A stretch of DNA of 64,000 nucleotides, taken from positions 1 through 64,000 of the forward strand of contig NZ_LLZI01000101.1 of NCBI RefSeq assembly GCF_001509485.1, in the 5' to 3' direction. The notes below the pieces were generated by a model. It saw nothing but the letters and a program-made list of their open reading frames with translations, ran no database searches and was not told the origin of the DNA. Both the position numbers and the translations under genes were made by a program. Shown here piece after piece: positions 24,243-35,642 of the stretch. Positions within the stretch are counted from its first letter, which is position 1, and each line of letters opens with the position of its first letter. The stretch is from Streptomyces sp. NRRL F-4489 (GTDB taxonomy: Bacteria > Actinomycetota > Actinomycetes > Streptomycetales > Streptomycetaceae).

Positions 24243-24271
24243 TAAGGCGTACCTAACTTAGGCATACCTCA
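24243..24271 (+). promoter_or_regulatory. Two iron-box-like elements upstream of aconitase
   Basis: TAAGGCGTACCTAA (24243-24256) and TTAGGCATACCTCA (24258-24271) each match 11 of 14 positions of the actinobacterial iron-box core TTAGGCTAACCTAA bound by IdeR/DmdR. Their spacing is 15 bases, so two dimers could bind in register. Confidence 0.55.
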
Positions 24272-24293
24272 GCGGATCGGCAAGGACCTGTGA

Positions 24294-27053
<2,760 letters not shown>

Positions 27054-27076
27054 GCGGCAGGGCACGGGCAACGACC

Positions 27077-27111
27077 GAGGGCCGCACTCCCGGAAAGGGG
27101 GTGCGGCCCTC
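27077..27111 (+). terminator. Terminator of acnA
   Basis: Two 15-base arms (27077-27091 and 27097-27111) pair with a single G-U at one position around a five-base loop, 24 bases after the acnA stop. Confidence 0.8.
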
Positions 27112-27128
27112 GTGGCGTTCCCTGGTCA

Positions 27129-27164
27129 CCGGGGCCCGGCCGACGGTTGCCGGCCGGGCCCCGG
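27129..27164 (-). terminator. Terminator of the FG-GAP gene
   Basis: CCGGGGCCCGGCCG (27129-27142) and its perfect complement (27151-27164) flank an eight-base loop, five bases beyond the stop of the leftward gene ending at 27170. Together with 27077-27111 it separates two convergent genes. Confidence 0.75.
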
Positions 27165-27169
27165 ACCGG

Positions 27170-28126
27170 TCAGGAGAACAGCCGGGTGTAGGTGTTCCAG
27201 CCGGTGCCGATCTGGACGCGCGCCTTGTACGGGCTCGCGGCGTCGCCGGTGCCGTAGTAGGCGAAGAGGCGGCCGGAGGTGTCCCGGGCCAGGAAGTCGG
27301 TCTTCCCGTCGAGGTTCAGGTCGCCGGTGGAGACCAGGGCGTTGTAGCCGCCCCAGCCGGTGCCGATCTTCTGGCGGGCCGAGAACGGCGCGGTGCGGTC
27401 ACCGGTGCCCTTGTAGAGGTACAGGTCACCGGTGGACTTCTCGCGGGCGATGATGTCGGCCTTGCCGTCGCCCGTCAGGTCGCCCTTGCCGGCGATCTGG
27501 TCGTAGATCTGCCAGCCGCCGCCGATCTTGGTGCGGGCGGTGACCTTGCCGTCGGCGTAGCCGAGGTAGAGCCACAGCACGCCGCTGCGGTCGCGGGCGA
27601 TGATGTCGTAGGGCTGAGCGCCGCCGAGGTTGCCGGGGGCGAGCACCTTGTCGTAGATCTGCCAGCCGCCACCGATGGTGGTGGTGTTGGTGTCGTCGCT
27701 GTAGGTCAGGCCCCCGCTGGGGTCCCACAGCCAGACCGCGTCGGGGTTGCCGTCGCCGTCGTTGTCCAGCGACTGCTGGTTGAGCCGGACGTCGCCGAGG
27801 TCGTCGATCTTCTCACGGGCGGTCAGGCCGCCGTTGCCGTCCGGCGAGTAGACGTACGTGCCGTTGGCGGAGTCCACGCCGAAGAGCGGGAAGACCGGGT
27901 CCGCCGCGGTGGGGTTCGCGGTGGTGCCGGTGGTGGCGCCGGTGATGGCCTGGGGGGCCTTGGCCGGGGCCTTGGGGGCCGCCTGGACGGCGTTCCGGGC
28001 GGCCGCGCCCGGGGAGTTTGCCGCGACGGCCGTGCCGGCGGCCGTGCCGGCGAGCGCGACGGCGATGGCCGCGGTGGCGAGGCGGGACAGGGCGCGTCCG
28101 CGCGTGCGGCCGGAGAGTATTGCCAC
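27170..28126 (-). CDS. Secreted FG-GAP/VCBS repeat protein
   Basis: A 318-residue protein with an N-terminal signal peptide (basic start, LATAAIAVALAGTAAGTAVA, then cleavage near AVAA-NS). The mature part has four or more repeats of about 50 residues with the pattern GWxxYdxxxxxGDLxxDGkxD followed by aRDxxGxLwlYxG, the calcium-binding FG-GAP blade of a beta-propeller. In streptomycetes such repeats occur alone or fused to extracellular enzymes; here no catalytic domain is present. It lies convergent to acnA and downstream of the GH92 mannosidase gene on the same strand, with a terminator between them. A carbohydrate- or surface-binding role is plausible but unproven. Confidence 0.85.
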   Translation of the reverse strand: MAILSGRTRGRALSRLATAAIAVALAGTAAGTAVAANSPGAAARNAVQAAPKAPAKAPQAITGATTGTTANPTAADPVFPLFGVDSANGTYVYSPDGNGGLTAREKIDDLGDVRLNQQSLDNDGDGNPDAVWLWDPSGGLTYSDDTNTTTIGGGWQIYDKVLAPGNLGGAQPYDIIARDRSGVLWLYLGYADGKVTARTKIGGGWQIYDQIAGKGDLTGDGKADIIAREKSTGDLYLYKGTGDRTAPFSARQKIGTGWGGYNALVSTGDLNLDGKTDFLARDTSGRLFAYYGTGDAASPYKARVQIGTGWNTYTRLFS

Positions 28127-28168
28127 GTAGTTCTCCGTGTGGGTATCGGGATGGGTCCGGGAGCGCGA

Positions 28169-28194
28169 CGGCGCGCCCCCAAGGGGGCGCGCCG
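28169..28194 (-). terminator. Terminator of the GH92 gene
   Basis: CGGCGCGCCCCC (28169-28180) and GGGGGCGCGCCG (28183-28194) are perfect 12-base arms with a minimal loop, 15 bases beyond the GH92 stop at 28209. Confidence 0.75.
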
Positions 28195-28208
28195 CGATGC
28201 TCCGGAGG

Positions 28209-31200
28209 TCAGGATCTTTTCACGGCCTTTTCACCTGTCAATACGTTTGGCGGAGCGGCCAGAAGCTCGACTTCGGCCAGTACAACCTTTTGCCGCGAGA
28301 CCAATCGGTAATGGCGGAACGAACCCGGCGAACGGATCGAGAAGACCCGCGTCTGGCGGTCCCAGGCGAAGGACTGGCCCGTCCTTCTGTCCAGCTCCGT
28401 CCAGCTTGTTCCGTCCTGTGATCCTTCCAACACCCAGCCGTCCGGCGCCCGCGAGCGGTCCGCCGAGGTGAGCGTGTACCGCACCGCCCGGACCGGCCCG
28501 GCCACCGGCAGCTCCACCGACGCGAACTCCGCGGCGGTGGCCGAGGAGTCGTCGAAGAGCGGGCCGGCCGGCGTGGTGGCGTCCTGAGGCGGCGCCGGCA
28601 CCCGGTCGTCCCGGGCGATGGAGGACGGCGCGGCGTCCGGCCCGGTGCCCCAGGCGGACGGGCGCGGCCCCATGGCGAACTCCAGCGTCCCGCCGCGGGA
28701 CAGCAGCGCGTGCGGCAGCGCGGTCGAGTTCCACGGCTTCCCGTTCACCCGCAGGCCCTGGACGTAGACGTTCCGGGCGCTGTTGCGCGGTGCGCTGATC
28801 ACCAGGTCGCGGCCGTTCTCCAGATGGACGGTGGCCCGGGTGAACAGCGGGGAGCCCACCGCGTACTCGCCCTGCCCCATCACCAGCGGATAGAAGCCCA
28901 GGGCGCTGAAGACGTACCACGCGGACATCTCGCCGTTGTCCTCGTCGCCCGGATACCCCTGCCCGATCTCGCTGCCCAGATAGAGCCGGGACAGCACCTC
29001 GCGCACCTTGGCCTGCGTCGCGTACGGCCGCCCGGCCGCGTCGTAGAGGTAGGCGATGTGGTGCGCGGGCTGGTTGCTGTGCCCGTACATCCCCATCCGC
29101 ACATCGCGCGCCTCGGTCATCTCGTGGATGACCTGGCCGTACGAGCCGGCGAACCGCTGCTCCGCGGTCTCCGGCGTGCCGAAGTAGGCGTCCAGCTTCT
29201 TCGCCAGGCCGGCCCGGCCGCCGTAGAGGGCGGCCAGTCCGCGGGTGTCCTGCGGGGCGGCGAAGGCGAACGTCCAGGCGTTGGTCTCGGTGTAGTCGTG
29301 GCCCCAGACCCGGGGGTCGAAGCGGTCCGGGGGCAGCCGCCAGGCGCCGTTCGCGTCCCGGCCCTGGAAGAAGCCCACGCGGGTGTCGAAGAGCCGGACG
29401 TAGTTCTGCGCCCGGTCCAGGAAGTATTCCGACTCCTCCTTGTAGCGCGGGTTGTGCGTCCGCGCGTAGAGGGCCTGTCCCATCCGGGCGATGCCGAAGT
29501 CGTTGAGATAGCCCTCCAGCGCCCAGGACGCGCCCTCGCGGGTGTCGGTGGAGGCGTAGCCGAGGAACGGCGCGGTGGTCATGCCCTTGCGGCCCACTCC
29601 GGGAGACGGCGGGGCGACGGTGGCGTTCTTCACGGCCGCCTCGTACGCCGCCGCCGCGTCGAACCGCACGCCCTTGACGTAGGCGTCGGCGAACGCGATA
29701 TCGGAGCTGGTGCCGGTCATCAGGTCCGCGTAGCCGGGCGAGGACCAGCGGGAGATCCAGCCGCCGTCCTTGTACTGCTGGACGAACCCGTCCGCCATCC
29801 GCCCGGCCCGCCCCGGGGTGAGCAGGGAGTAGGCGGGCCAGGTGGTGCGGTAGGTGTCCCAGAAGCCGTTGTTGACGTACACCGCGCCGTCCACGATCCT
29901 CGCGCCGGTGTGCGTGGGGGTGTCCGGGCCGGCCGGCGGGGAGAACGGACTGGCGTAGCGGACGCGCGAACCGACCTGCTCCGAACCGGAGTTGGGGTAG
30001 AGGTAGAGCCGGTAGAGGCTGGAGTAGAGGGTGGTCAGCTGGTCGCGGGTGGCCCCCCGCACCTCGATCCGGCCCAGGAGGGCGTCCCACTGCGCGCGGG
30101 CCCGGGCGGCGGCGGTGGCGAAGGACGTGCCGCGCGGGATCTCCCGGGCGAGGTTGGCCTTGGCCTGCTCCACGCCGATCAGCGAGGTGGCCAGCCGCAG
30201 CGTCACCGTGCGGTCCGCGCCCGGCCGCAGCTTCAGATAGCCGGTGACGTGCGGGCCGCCGCCCCCGGCGAGCCGCCCGCTCGCGGTGACCGGCGCGTCC
30301 ACCTCGCCGTAGACGAACAGCCGGGTGGCGCCGGCCGACAGCCCGCTGCGGACGTCGGAGTAGCCGGTGACCACCCCGCGCTCCGGGTCCAGGGTGAGGC
30401 CGCCCTTGTCGTTGACGTTGTCGAAGAGGAGGTTGGCGGCGGCGCCGGGGAAGGTGAAGCGCAGCAGCGCGGCGTGGTCGGCGGGCGCGATCTCGGCCCG
30501 CAGGCCGTTGTCGAAGGTGACGCCGTAGCGGTACGGCCGCGCGGACTCGTTCTCGTGGTGGAACGGCAGCGCCCGGCCGGTCCGCGAGGCGTCCGGGGTG
30601 CCGGCCGCCACCGACGGCATCACCTGGAAGGTCTGCCGGTCGCCCATCCACGGGCTCGGCTCGTGGCTGGCGCCGAACGCCTGGAGGGTGGGGAGGTTGT
30701 CGGCGTTGTTGCGGCGGGCGTACTCGTACAGCCAGTCGGTGGAGCCGGCGTTCGTGACCGGCGTCCAGAAGGTGAAGCCGTTGGGGACGGCGGTGGCGGG
30801 GAAGGTGTTGCCGCGCGAGAAGCCGCCGCTGGAGAGCGTGCCGCGGGTGGTGACGGCGTAGTCGGAGAGGTGTGCGAGGGGTTTCTCCGGGGCGCGCGGG
30901 CCGATCGCGAGGTCGTCGAGCCAGCCGCGGAAGGCGGGGGCGGTGCGCGGCGCCCGGGGCGCGTCGTAGCCGAGCAGGATCCGGGCGATGGTCTTGCCGG
31001 CGGCGACCGCGCCGATCCGGGACTCCCGGGCGTTCCACTGGTTGGCGTAGAACGTCTTGGCAGCGGCCTGGCCCTGCGGGGTCAGCGGGGCGCCGTTCTG
31101 ATCCGTTGCGCCCAGGTCGCTCAGATACGTCCCGTCCGTGAAGGCCAGGTCCACCGCGATATGGGTCGCCGGGTAGTCCAGGTCGGTCTCGGCCAGCTCC

Positions 31201-31667
31201 GGGAAGACCTTGTACGCGAGCGTGGTCGCCGGGGTGACGGGGATGCGCACCGCGAAGAGCTTGTTGTACGCGTACGCCCGGCCGGCCGCGGTGTGGGTGC
31301 CGGCGTAGCGCAGCGCGTGGGTGCCGGTGAAGCCGGCGTGCGGTTTCGCGGTGGGGGAGGAGTCCGGGCCGCTGCCGGGCGCGGTGCTCATACCGGGCGC
31401 GGCCGGGGTGGTCGCGGGGGTCACGCCGGAGGTGCGGGGGCGGCCGTCCGGGCCGGTCTCGGCGGTGTCGGTCCAGTCCGGCGCGGGCTGGCCGGCCTCG
31501 AAGGAGGTGTGGAAGCCGATCGCGCCGGCCGGGGGCGGCGGTGGGGCGGCGCGGGCGGCGCCGGGAGCGGTGAGGACGAGCAGGGCGGCCGCCACGAGAG
31601 CGGCGGCGGGGCGGGCGATCCTGTGCCGTGGACGGTGCCGGTGTGGGTGCCGGGGTCTGTGCCGCAC
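28209..31667 (-). CDS. Secreted GH92 family alpha-mannosidase
   Basis: A 1152-residue secreted protein. A signal peptide (ALVAAALLVLTAPGAARA) is followed by a galactose-binding-like N-terminal region and then the GH92 catalytic part. There the signatures are YVNNGFWDTYRTTWPAYSLL, GYLNDFGIARMG, NQPAHHIAYLYDAAGRPYAT and GDEDNGEMSAWYVFSALGFY; the last contains the conserved acidic catalytic region. GH92 enzymes are calcium-dependent exo-alpha-mannosidases acting on yeast or host glycans. The C-terminal 150 residues resemble an F5/8-type (discoidin) binding module. The GTG at 31667 has GAGAGGG upstream. It is divergent from ngcE, with a TGACA/TGTCA operator in its promoter region. Confidence 0.92.
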   Translation of the reverse strand: MRHRPRHPHRHRPRHRIARPAAALVAAALLVLTAPGAARAAPPPPPAGAIGFHTSFEAGQPAPDWTDTAETGPDGRPRTSGVTPATTPAAPGMSTAPGSGPDSSPTAKPHAGFTGTHALRYAGTHTAAGRAYAYNKLFAVRIPVTPATTLAYKVFPELAETDLDYPATHIAVDLAFTDGTYLSDLGATDQNGAPLTPQGQAAAKTFYANQWNARESRIGAVAAGKTIARILLGYDAPRAPRTAPAFRGWLDDLAIGPRAPEKPLAHLSDYAVTTRGTLSSGGFSRGNTFPATAVPNGFTFWTPVTNAGSTDWLYEYARRNNADNLPTLQAFGASHEPSPWMGDRQTFQVMPSVAAGTPDASRTGRALPFHHENESARPYRYGVTFDNGLRAEIAPADHAALLRFTFPGAAANLLFDNVNDKGGLTLDPERGVVTGYSDVRSGLSAGATRLFVYGEVDAPVTASGRLAGGGGPHVTGYLKLRPGADRTVTLRLATSLIGVEQAKANLAREIPRGTSFATAAARARAQWDALLGRIEVRGATRDQLTTLYSSLYRLYLYPNSGSEQVGSRVRYASPFSPPAGPDTPTHTGARIVDGAVYVNNGFWDTYRTTWPAYSLLTPGRAGRMADGFVQQYKDGGWISRWSSPGYADLMTGTSSDIAFADAYVKGVRFDAAAAYEAAVKNATVAPPSPGVGRKGMTTAPFLGYASTDTREGASWALEGYLNDFGIARMGQALYARTHNPRYKEESEYFLDRAQNYVRLFDTRVGFFQGRDANGAWRLPPDRFDPRVWGHDYTETNAWTFAFAAPQDTRGLAALYGGRAGLAKKLDAYFGTPETAEQRFAGSYGQVIHEMTEARDVRMGMYGHSNQPAHHIAYLYDAAGRPYATQAKVREVLSRLYLGSEIGQGYPGDEDNGEMSAWYVFSALGFYPLVMGQGEYAVGSPLFTRATVHLENGRDLVISAPRNSARNVYVQGLRVNGKPWNSTALPHALLSRGGTLEFAMGPRPSAWGTGPDAAPSSIARDDRVPAPPQDATTPAGPLFDDSSATAAEFASVELPVAGPVRAVRYTLTSADRSRAPDGWVLEGSQDGTSWTELDRRTGQSFAWDRQTRVFSIRSPGSFRHYRLVSRQKVVLAEVELLAAPPNVLTGEKAVKRS

Positions 31668-31687
31668 GCGGGCCCTCTCAACGGGGT

Positions 31688-31701
31688 TGACATCGTTGTC
31701 A
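31688..31701 (-). promoter_or_regulatory. LacI-type operator upstream of the GH92 gene
   Basis: TGACATCGTTGTCA has perfect 5-bp arms (TGACA/TGTCA) around TCGT, 21 bases before the GH92 start. This form is typical of LacI-family operators at glycosidase genes. No lacI gene is in the window. Confidence 0.6.
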
Positions 31702-31935
31702 GTTGCGTCGTGCAGAGATAAGTAAGGGGCGCGGCGGGGTGTGTGTCAAGGGTGCGGAGGGGGGCGGGGGCGGCCGTGTCGCGCGGGCCGGGGCGGGGGC
31801 CGCGCTCCGGCCCGTACTCCGCCCGCGCTCCGCCCGCGCTCCGGGAACAGGCCGTACGCCGCGCATACCGCCGAGGTCTCAACTAGGGAAAGACTCCCGC
31901 CCAACCCGGTACCCGATCTTGCCCGTTCGGCCGGA

Positions 31936-31951
31936 AGTGGACTATACCTGT
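31936..31951 (+). promoter_or_regulatory. DasR-responsive element (dre) upstream of ngcE
   Basis: AGTGGACTATACCTGT matches 13 of 16 positions of the DasR consensus (A, G/C, TGGTCTAGACCA, G/C, T). DasR is the GntR regulator of N-acetylglucosamine and chitin use in streptomycetes, released by GlcN-6-phosphate. The site is about 190 bases before ngcE. Confidence 0.7.
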
Positions 31952-32138
31952 CGGCGACCGAAACCGGCCGCCGAGCGCCTTGGCCGGAATCCGGGGGGAA
32001 AGCACGGCGGAAACGGAATTCTCCGCCTTTCCCTGGCTCGCCCGGTGCACATCCCGTACAACTCAGCTTCATCTGACCCGCGGTGCCGGGGTGGCTCCGG
32101 TACACCGCCTGAGTCCTGAAGAAGGCGAGGACTTGAGC

Positions 32139-33575
32139 ATGGGATCCACCTCTGACGTAGGCCGCCGCGATCTGGTCAAGCGGGCGGCGGCCCTGGGAAT
32201 TCTCTCCGTACCGGCCATCGGCGCCCTGACGTCCTGCGCCACCGGCGGCGGTGGCGGCGGCGACGACTCCGGCGCGAAGAACAAGGGCGCGACCTCGGCA
32301 CAGAATCCGCTCGGGGTGAAGAAGGGCGTGCCGATGGAGGCGTTCATCTTCAAGGGCGGCCTGGGCGACGACTACGCCAAGGACGCCGAGGCCGACTACA
32401 ACAGAACCTACGGCACCACCGTCCGGCACACCGGCACCCAGCAGATCGGCCCGAAACTCCAGCCGCGCTTCGCCGGCGGCAATCCGCCCGATCTGATCGA
32501 CAACTCCGGCGCCGACCACCTGGACATGAACAAGCTGTCCGCACAGGGGCAGTTGCAGGACCTCACCGCGCTGCTCGACGCGCCCTCGCTGGACGACCCG
32601 AAGAAGAAGGTCCGGGACACCCTCTATCCCAGCACCATCGAAAAGGGCAAGCACAAGGACGCGTTCGACGTCTTCTACTACGCCTTCACCGTCTACGGTA
32701 CGTGGTATTCCACCAAGCTCCTGAAGGACCGGGGCTGGACGTATCCCACCTCCTTCGACGAGATGCTGGCGCTCTGCGCGGAGATCAAGAAGGCCGGCCT
32801 CGCGCCCTGGACGTACCCCGGGAAATACCCGTACTACGTCCACTTCAACATCTTCGCGCAGATCGCCAAGATCGGCGGTCTGGACAAGTGGATCGCCATC
32901 GACAACCTCGAACCGAACGCCTGGACCTCCAACGACGCGGTCAAGCAGGTCATCGGCCACTACGAGGAACTGGCCGCCAAGGGGTATTTCCTGGAGGGCA
33001 GCCAGGGCCTGACGCACATTCAGTCGCAGACCGCCTGGACCCGCGGCAAGGCGGTCTTCATCCCCAACGGCTCCTGGGTGGAGAACGAGGCCGCGCCCAC
33101 CACCCCGGCCGACTTCGGCATGGCGGTCGGCGCGCTCCTCGACGGCGGCAGCGGCGACCGGATGCCGCACGGCACCCTGCGCGCCGAGCCCAGCGAGCCG
33201 TTCATCGTCGCCAAGGGCGGCAAGAACCCGGTCGGCGCGATGGAACTCCTGCGCATTCTGGTCTCCCGGAAGCACGCGCAGAATTTCGCCACCAAGGTCA
33301 AGTCGCTCACCGCCGTCCAGGGCGCGACCGACGGAATGCGGCTCTCACCGGGGCTCGCGTCCGCCGCCCAGGCCGTCAAGGCCGGCGGGAAGAACCTCCT
33401 GATGATCCAGCTCCAGGAGTGGTATCCGAAGCTGACCGACGAAAAGCTCGGCGGCCTCACCAGCCAGCTGCTCACCGGTGAACTGAAGGCCGCCGACTGG
33501 ATCAAGAAGGCCCAGCAATACGCGGACGAGGTCGCCAAGGACGATTCGGTCACCAAGTTCCACCGCGCTTCCTGA
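32139..33575 (+). CDS. ngcE: N-acetylglucosamine/chitobiose ABC transporter, substrate-binding lipoprotein
   Basis: A 478-residue extracellular solute-binding protein. The N-terminus has a twin-arginine motif (GRRDLVKRAAALG) and ends in a lipobox (IGALTSC), so it is probably Tat-exported and lipid-anchored. The mature part is a type 1 sugar-binding protein (TWYSTKLLKDRGWTYPTSFD, FIPNGSWVENEA). It matches NgcE of streptomycetes, which binds GlcNAc and chitobiose. The ATG at 32139 has GAGGA seven bases upstream. ngcE, ngcF and ngcG follow in order on one strand with no ATPase gene; NgcFG are thought to use the shared ATPase MsiK. Control by DasR is suggested by the site at 31936. Confidence 0.9.
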   Translation: MGSTSDVGRRDLVKRAAALGILSVPAIGALTSCATGGGGGGDDSGAKNKGATSAQNPLGVKKGVPMEAFIFKGGLGDDYAKDAEADYNRTYGTTVRHTGTQQIGPKLQPRFAGGNPPDLIDNSGADHLDMNKLSAQGQLQDLTALLDAPSLDDPKKKVRDTLYPSTIEKGKHKDAFDVFYYAFTVYGTWYSTKLLKDRGWTYPTSFDEMLALCAEIKKAGLAPWTYPGKYPYYVHFNIFAQIAKIGGLDKWIAIDNLEPNAWTSNDAVKQVIGHYEELAAKGYFLEGSQGLTHIQSQTAWTRGKAVFIPNGSWVENEAAPTTPADFGMAVGALLDGGSGDRMPHGTLRAEPSEPFIVAKGGKNPVGAMELLRILVSRKHAQNFATKVKSLTAVQGATDGMRLSPGLASAAQAVKAGGKNLLMIQLQEWYPKLTDEKLGGLTSQLLTGELKAADWIKKAQQYADEVAKDDSVTKFHRAS

Positions 33576-33636
33576 CCGGATTCCCGGCCGGGATTCCGGC
33601 CATGTGCCACCGCTGACGAGGGAGGGCCGGGGAGCG

Positions 33637-34560
33637 ATGCGCCACGGCAAGTACCGATTCATCGTGGGGTTCCTGGCCCTGCCTCTGCTGATCTACGGGA
33701 TCTTCGTGATCTCGCCGTTCGTCCAGGCGTTCCAGATATCCACCACGGAATGGAGCGGCCTGCGCGGCACCGCCAAGAGCGTCGGGCTGGCCAACTACAC
33801 CAAACTCCTGCACAGCGACGAATTCTGGAACGCGCTCGGCCACAACATCGTGATGCTGGTGGCGGTGCCGATCGCCACGCTGGCGCTCGGCCTCTTCTTC
33901 GCCTTCATGCTGAACGTCGGCGGCCGGGCCCGGCGCGGCGCGGTCGTCACCGGCGTCCGCGGCGCGGCGTTCTACAAATTCGTCTATTTCTTCCCGCAGG
34001 TCATCTCGATCACCATCATCTCGGTGATCTGGTTCAACATCTACAATCCCGATCCGCACGACGGCATGCTCAACTCGCTGCTCGGCGCGGTCGGTCTGCA
34101 TTCCTTCCAGAGCGCCTGGCTGGGGGAGGGGAGCCTGGCGCTGGTCTGCATCATGGTGGTGATGGTGTGGGCCAATGTCGGCTTCTACGTGGTGCTGTTC
34201 TCCGCCGCCATGGCCTCCATACCCCGGGAGATCTACGAGGCCGCGCTGCTGGACGGCGCCGGCCGCTCGCACACCTTCTTCCGGATCACCCTGCCGCTGC
34301 TGTGGGACACCGTGCAGACGGGCTGGGTCTACATGGGAATCATCGCGATGGACGCCTTCGCGCTGGTGCAGATCATGTCGGTCAACATGGGCGGTCCGGA
34401 CGGCGCGACCGACGTCGTCCCGCTCCGCCTCTACCTCACCGCCTTCCGCGACAGCCAGTTCGGCTACGCGGCCGCGATGGGCGTGGCGATGCTCGTCGTC
34501 ACGCTGCTGTTCGCCGTCCTCACGATGCGCTTCGCGCGCCGTGAGCGGATCGAGTTCTAG
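33637..34560 (+). CDS. ngcF: ABC transporter permease NgcF
   Basis: A 307-residue inner-membrane permease of the MalF type. About six membrane segments are visible, starting with FIVGFLALPLLIYGIFVISP. The EAA loop that contacts the ATPase reads EIYEAALLDGAGRSHTFFRI near residue 205. The ATG at 33637 is preceded by GGGGAG and begins the basic RHGKYR stretch before the first segment. It lies between ngcE and ngcG. Its partner binding protein is specific for GlcNAc/chitobiose. Confidence 0.9.
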   Translation: MRHGKYRFIVGFLALPLLIYGIFVISPFVQAFQISTTEWSGLRGTAKSVGLANYTKLLHSDEFWNALGHNIVMLVAVPIATLALGLFFAFMLNVGGRARRGAVVTGVRGAAFYKFVYFFPQVISITIISVIWFNIYNPDPHDGMLNSLLGAVGLHSFQSAWLGEGSLALVCIMVVMVWANVGFYVVLFSAAMASIPREIYEAALLDGAGRSHTFFRITLPLLWDTVQTGWVYMGIIAMDAFALVQIMSVNMGGPDGATDVVPLRLYLTAFRDSQFGYAAAMGVAMLVVTLLFAVLTMRFARRERIEF

Positions 34561-34571
34561 GGGCTGGGCGC

Positions 34572-35450
34572 ATGACGACGACCAAGACCACCGCGGCGCG
34601 GCCGCGCCGCACCCAGGCGGGCACCACCCTCAACGTCTTCTCGCACGGCATCCTCGTCGTCTGGGCGCTGATGGTGGGGCTGCCGCTGCTGTGGGTGCTG
34701 TGGAGCTCGTTCAAGAGCAGCGGGGACATCCTCACCACTCCGTGGTCGCTGCCGGGCAAGCCGCACCTGGAGAACTGGGCCAACGCCTGGGAGAAGGCCA
34801 GCATCGGGAAGATGTTCCTCAACACCCTTATCGTGGTGGGCGGTTCGCTCACCGGGACGATGGTGCTGGGCTCGATGGCCGGCTACGTCCTGGCCCGCTT
34901 CGACTTCCCCGGCAACCGCCTGATCTACTACCTCTTCGTCGCCGGGATGTCCTTCCCGGTCTTCATGCTGGTCATCCCGCTCTTCTTCGTCCTGCGGGAC
35001 TTCCCCGGGATCCCGCTGCTGGCGACGTACCAGGGCCTGATCGCGGTCTACATCGCCTATTCGCTGCCGTTCACGGTCTTCTTCATGACCGCGTTCTTCC
35101 GCACCCTGCCGACCTCGGTGGCGGAGGCGGCGATGATCGACGGGGCCTCGCACGTCCGGACGTTCTTCCAGGTCATGCTGCCGATGGCCAAGCCCGGCCT
35201 GATCAGCGTGGGGATCTTCAACTTCCTGGGGCAGTGGAACCAATACCTGCTGCCGATGGTCCTCAACCAGGACGAGAGCAAGTACGTCCTCACCCAGGGC
35301 CTGGCCAACCTCGCGCTCCAGCAGGGCTACCAGGGCGACTGGGGCGGGCTGATGGCGGGCATGATGATCGCGATGCTGCCGGTGCTGCTGGTCTATGTGA
35401 TCTTCCAGCGGCAGGTGCAGGCCGGACTGACCGCGGGGGCGCTCAAATAG
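34572..35450 (+). CDS. ngcG: ABC transporter permease NgcG
   Basis: A 292-residue permease of the MalG type. Six membrane segments begin with GILVVWALMVGLPLLWVLWS. The EAA loop is SVAEAAMIDGASHVRTFFQV near residue 185. It starts 11 bases after the ngcF stop, so the two are cotranscribed and probably form the heterodimeric channel. No transporter ATPase gene follows; the next gene is the ROK regulator. Confidence 0.9.
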   Translation: MTTTKTTAARPRRTQAGTTLNVFSHGILVVWALMVGLPLLWVLWSSFKSSGDILTTPWSLPGKPHLENWANAWEKASIGKMFLNTLIVVGGSLTGTMVLGSMAGYVLARFDFPGNRLIYYLFVAGMSFPVFMLVIPLFFVLRDFPGIPLLATYQGLIAVYIAYSLPFTVFFMTAFFRTLPTSVAEAAMIDGASHVRTFFQVMLPMAKPGLISVGIFNFLGQWNQYLLPMVLNQDESKYVLTQGLANLALQQGYQGDWGGLMAGMMIAMLPVLLVYVIFQRQVQAGLTAGALK

Positions 35451-35502
35451 CGCCCGGCACGGCCCCGCCGGCGGCCGGTCCCGGCCCGGGCCCGGTCGGT
35501 GG

Positions 35503-35515
35503 TCAACGCCTTGAC
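35503..35515 (+). promoter_or_regulatory. Candidate ROK-regulator binding site (own promoter)
   Basis: TCAACGCCTTGAC matches 11 of 13 positions of the Rok7B7 consensus as I recall it (TTKAMKHSTTSAV), and contains TCAA-CGCC-TTGA. It lies about 130 bases before the ROK gene and just after ngcG, so it may serve autoregulation. Confidence 0.4.
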
Positions 35516-35642
35516 GGGACTTCCCCACCGGAGTTCTGCTTAGAGTTCACATGTTGAATTCGGTAGCCGCCCCCCGATGACGCGGGTGCGGCCGGCGGGC
35601 AGTCGGCGCACTGCCCGCCCGCAGGCGGGAGTGGATGAGTCG

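Larger units (their letters stand above)
31668..32138. other. Divergent GH92-ngcE control region
   Basis: 471 bases without a gene. It contains a TGACA/TGTCA palindrome on the GH92 side (31688-31701) and a DasR-type site on the ngcE side (31936-31951). The remainder is GC-rich without clear signals. Confidence 0.6.

Noticed and set aside
28710..31721. A 1003-codon open frame on the plus strand opposite the GH92 gene
   Set aside because: It is the antisense shadow of a GC-biased gene: no domain, no ribosome site, Gly/Ala/Arg/Val-rich composition.
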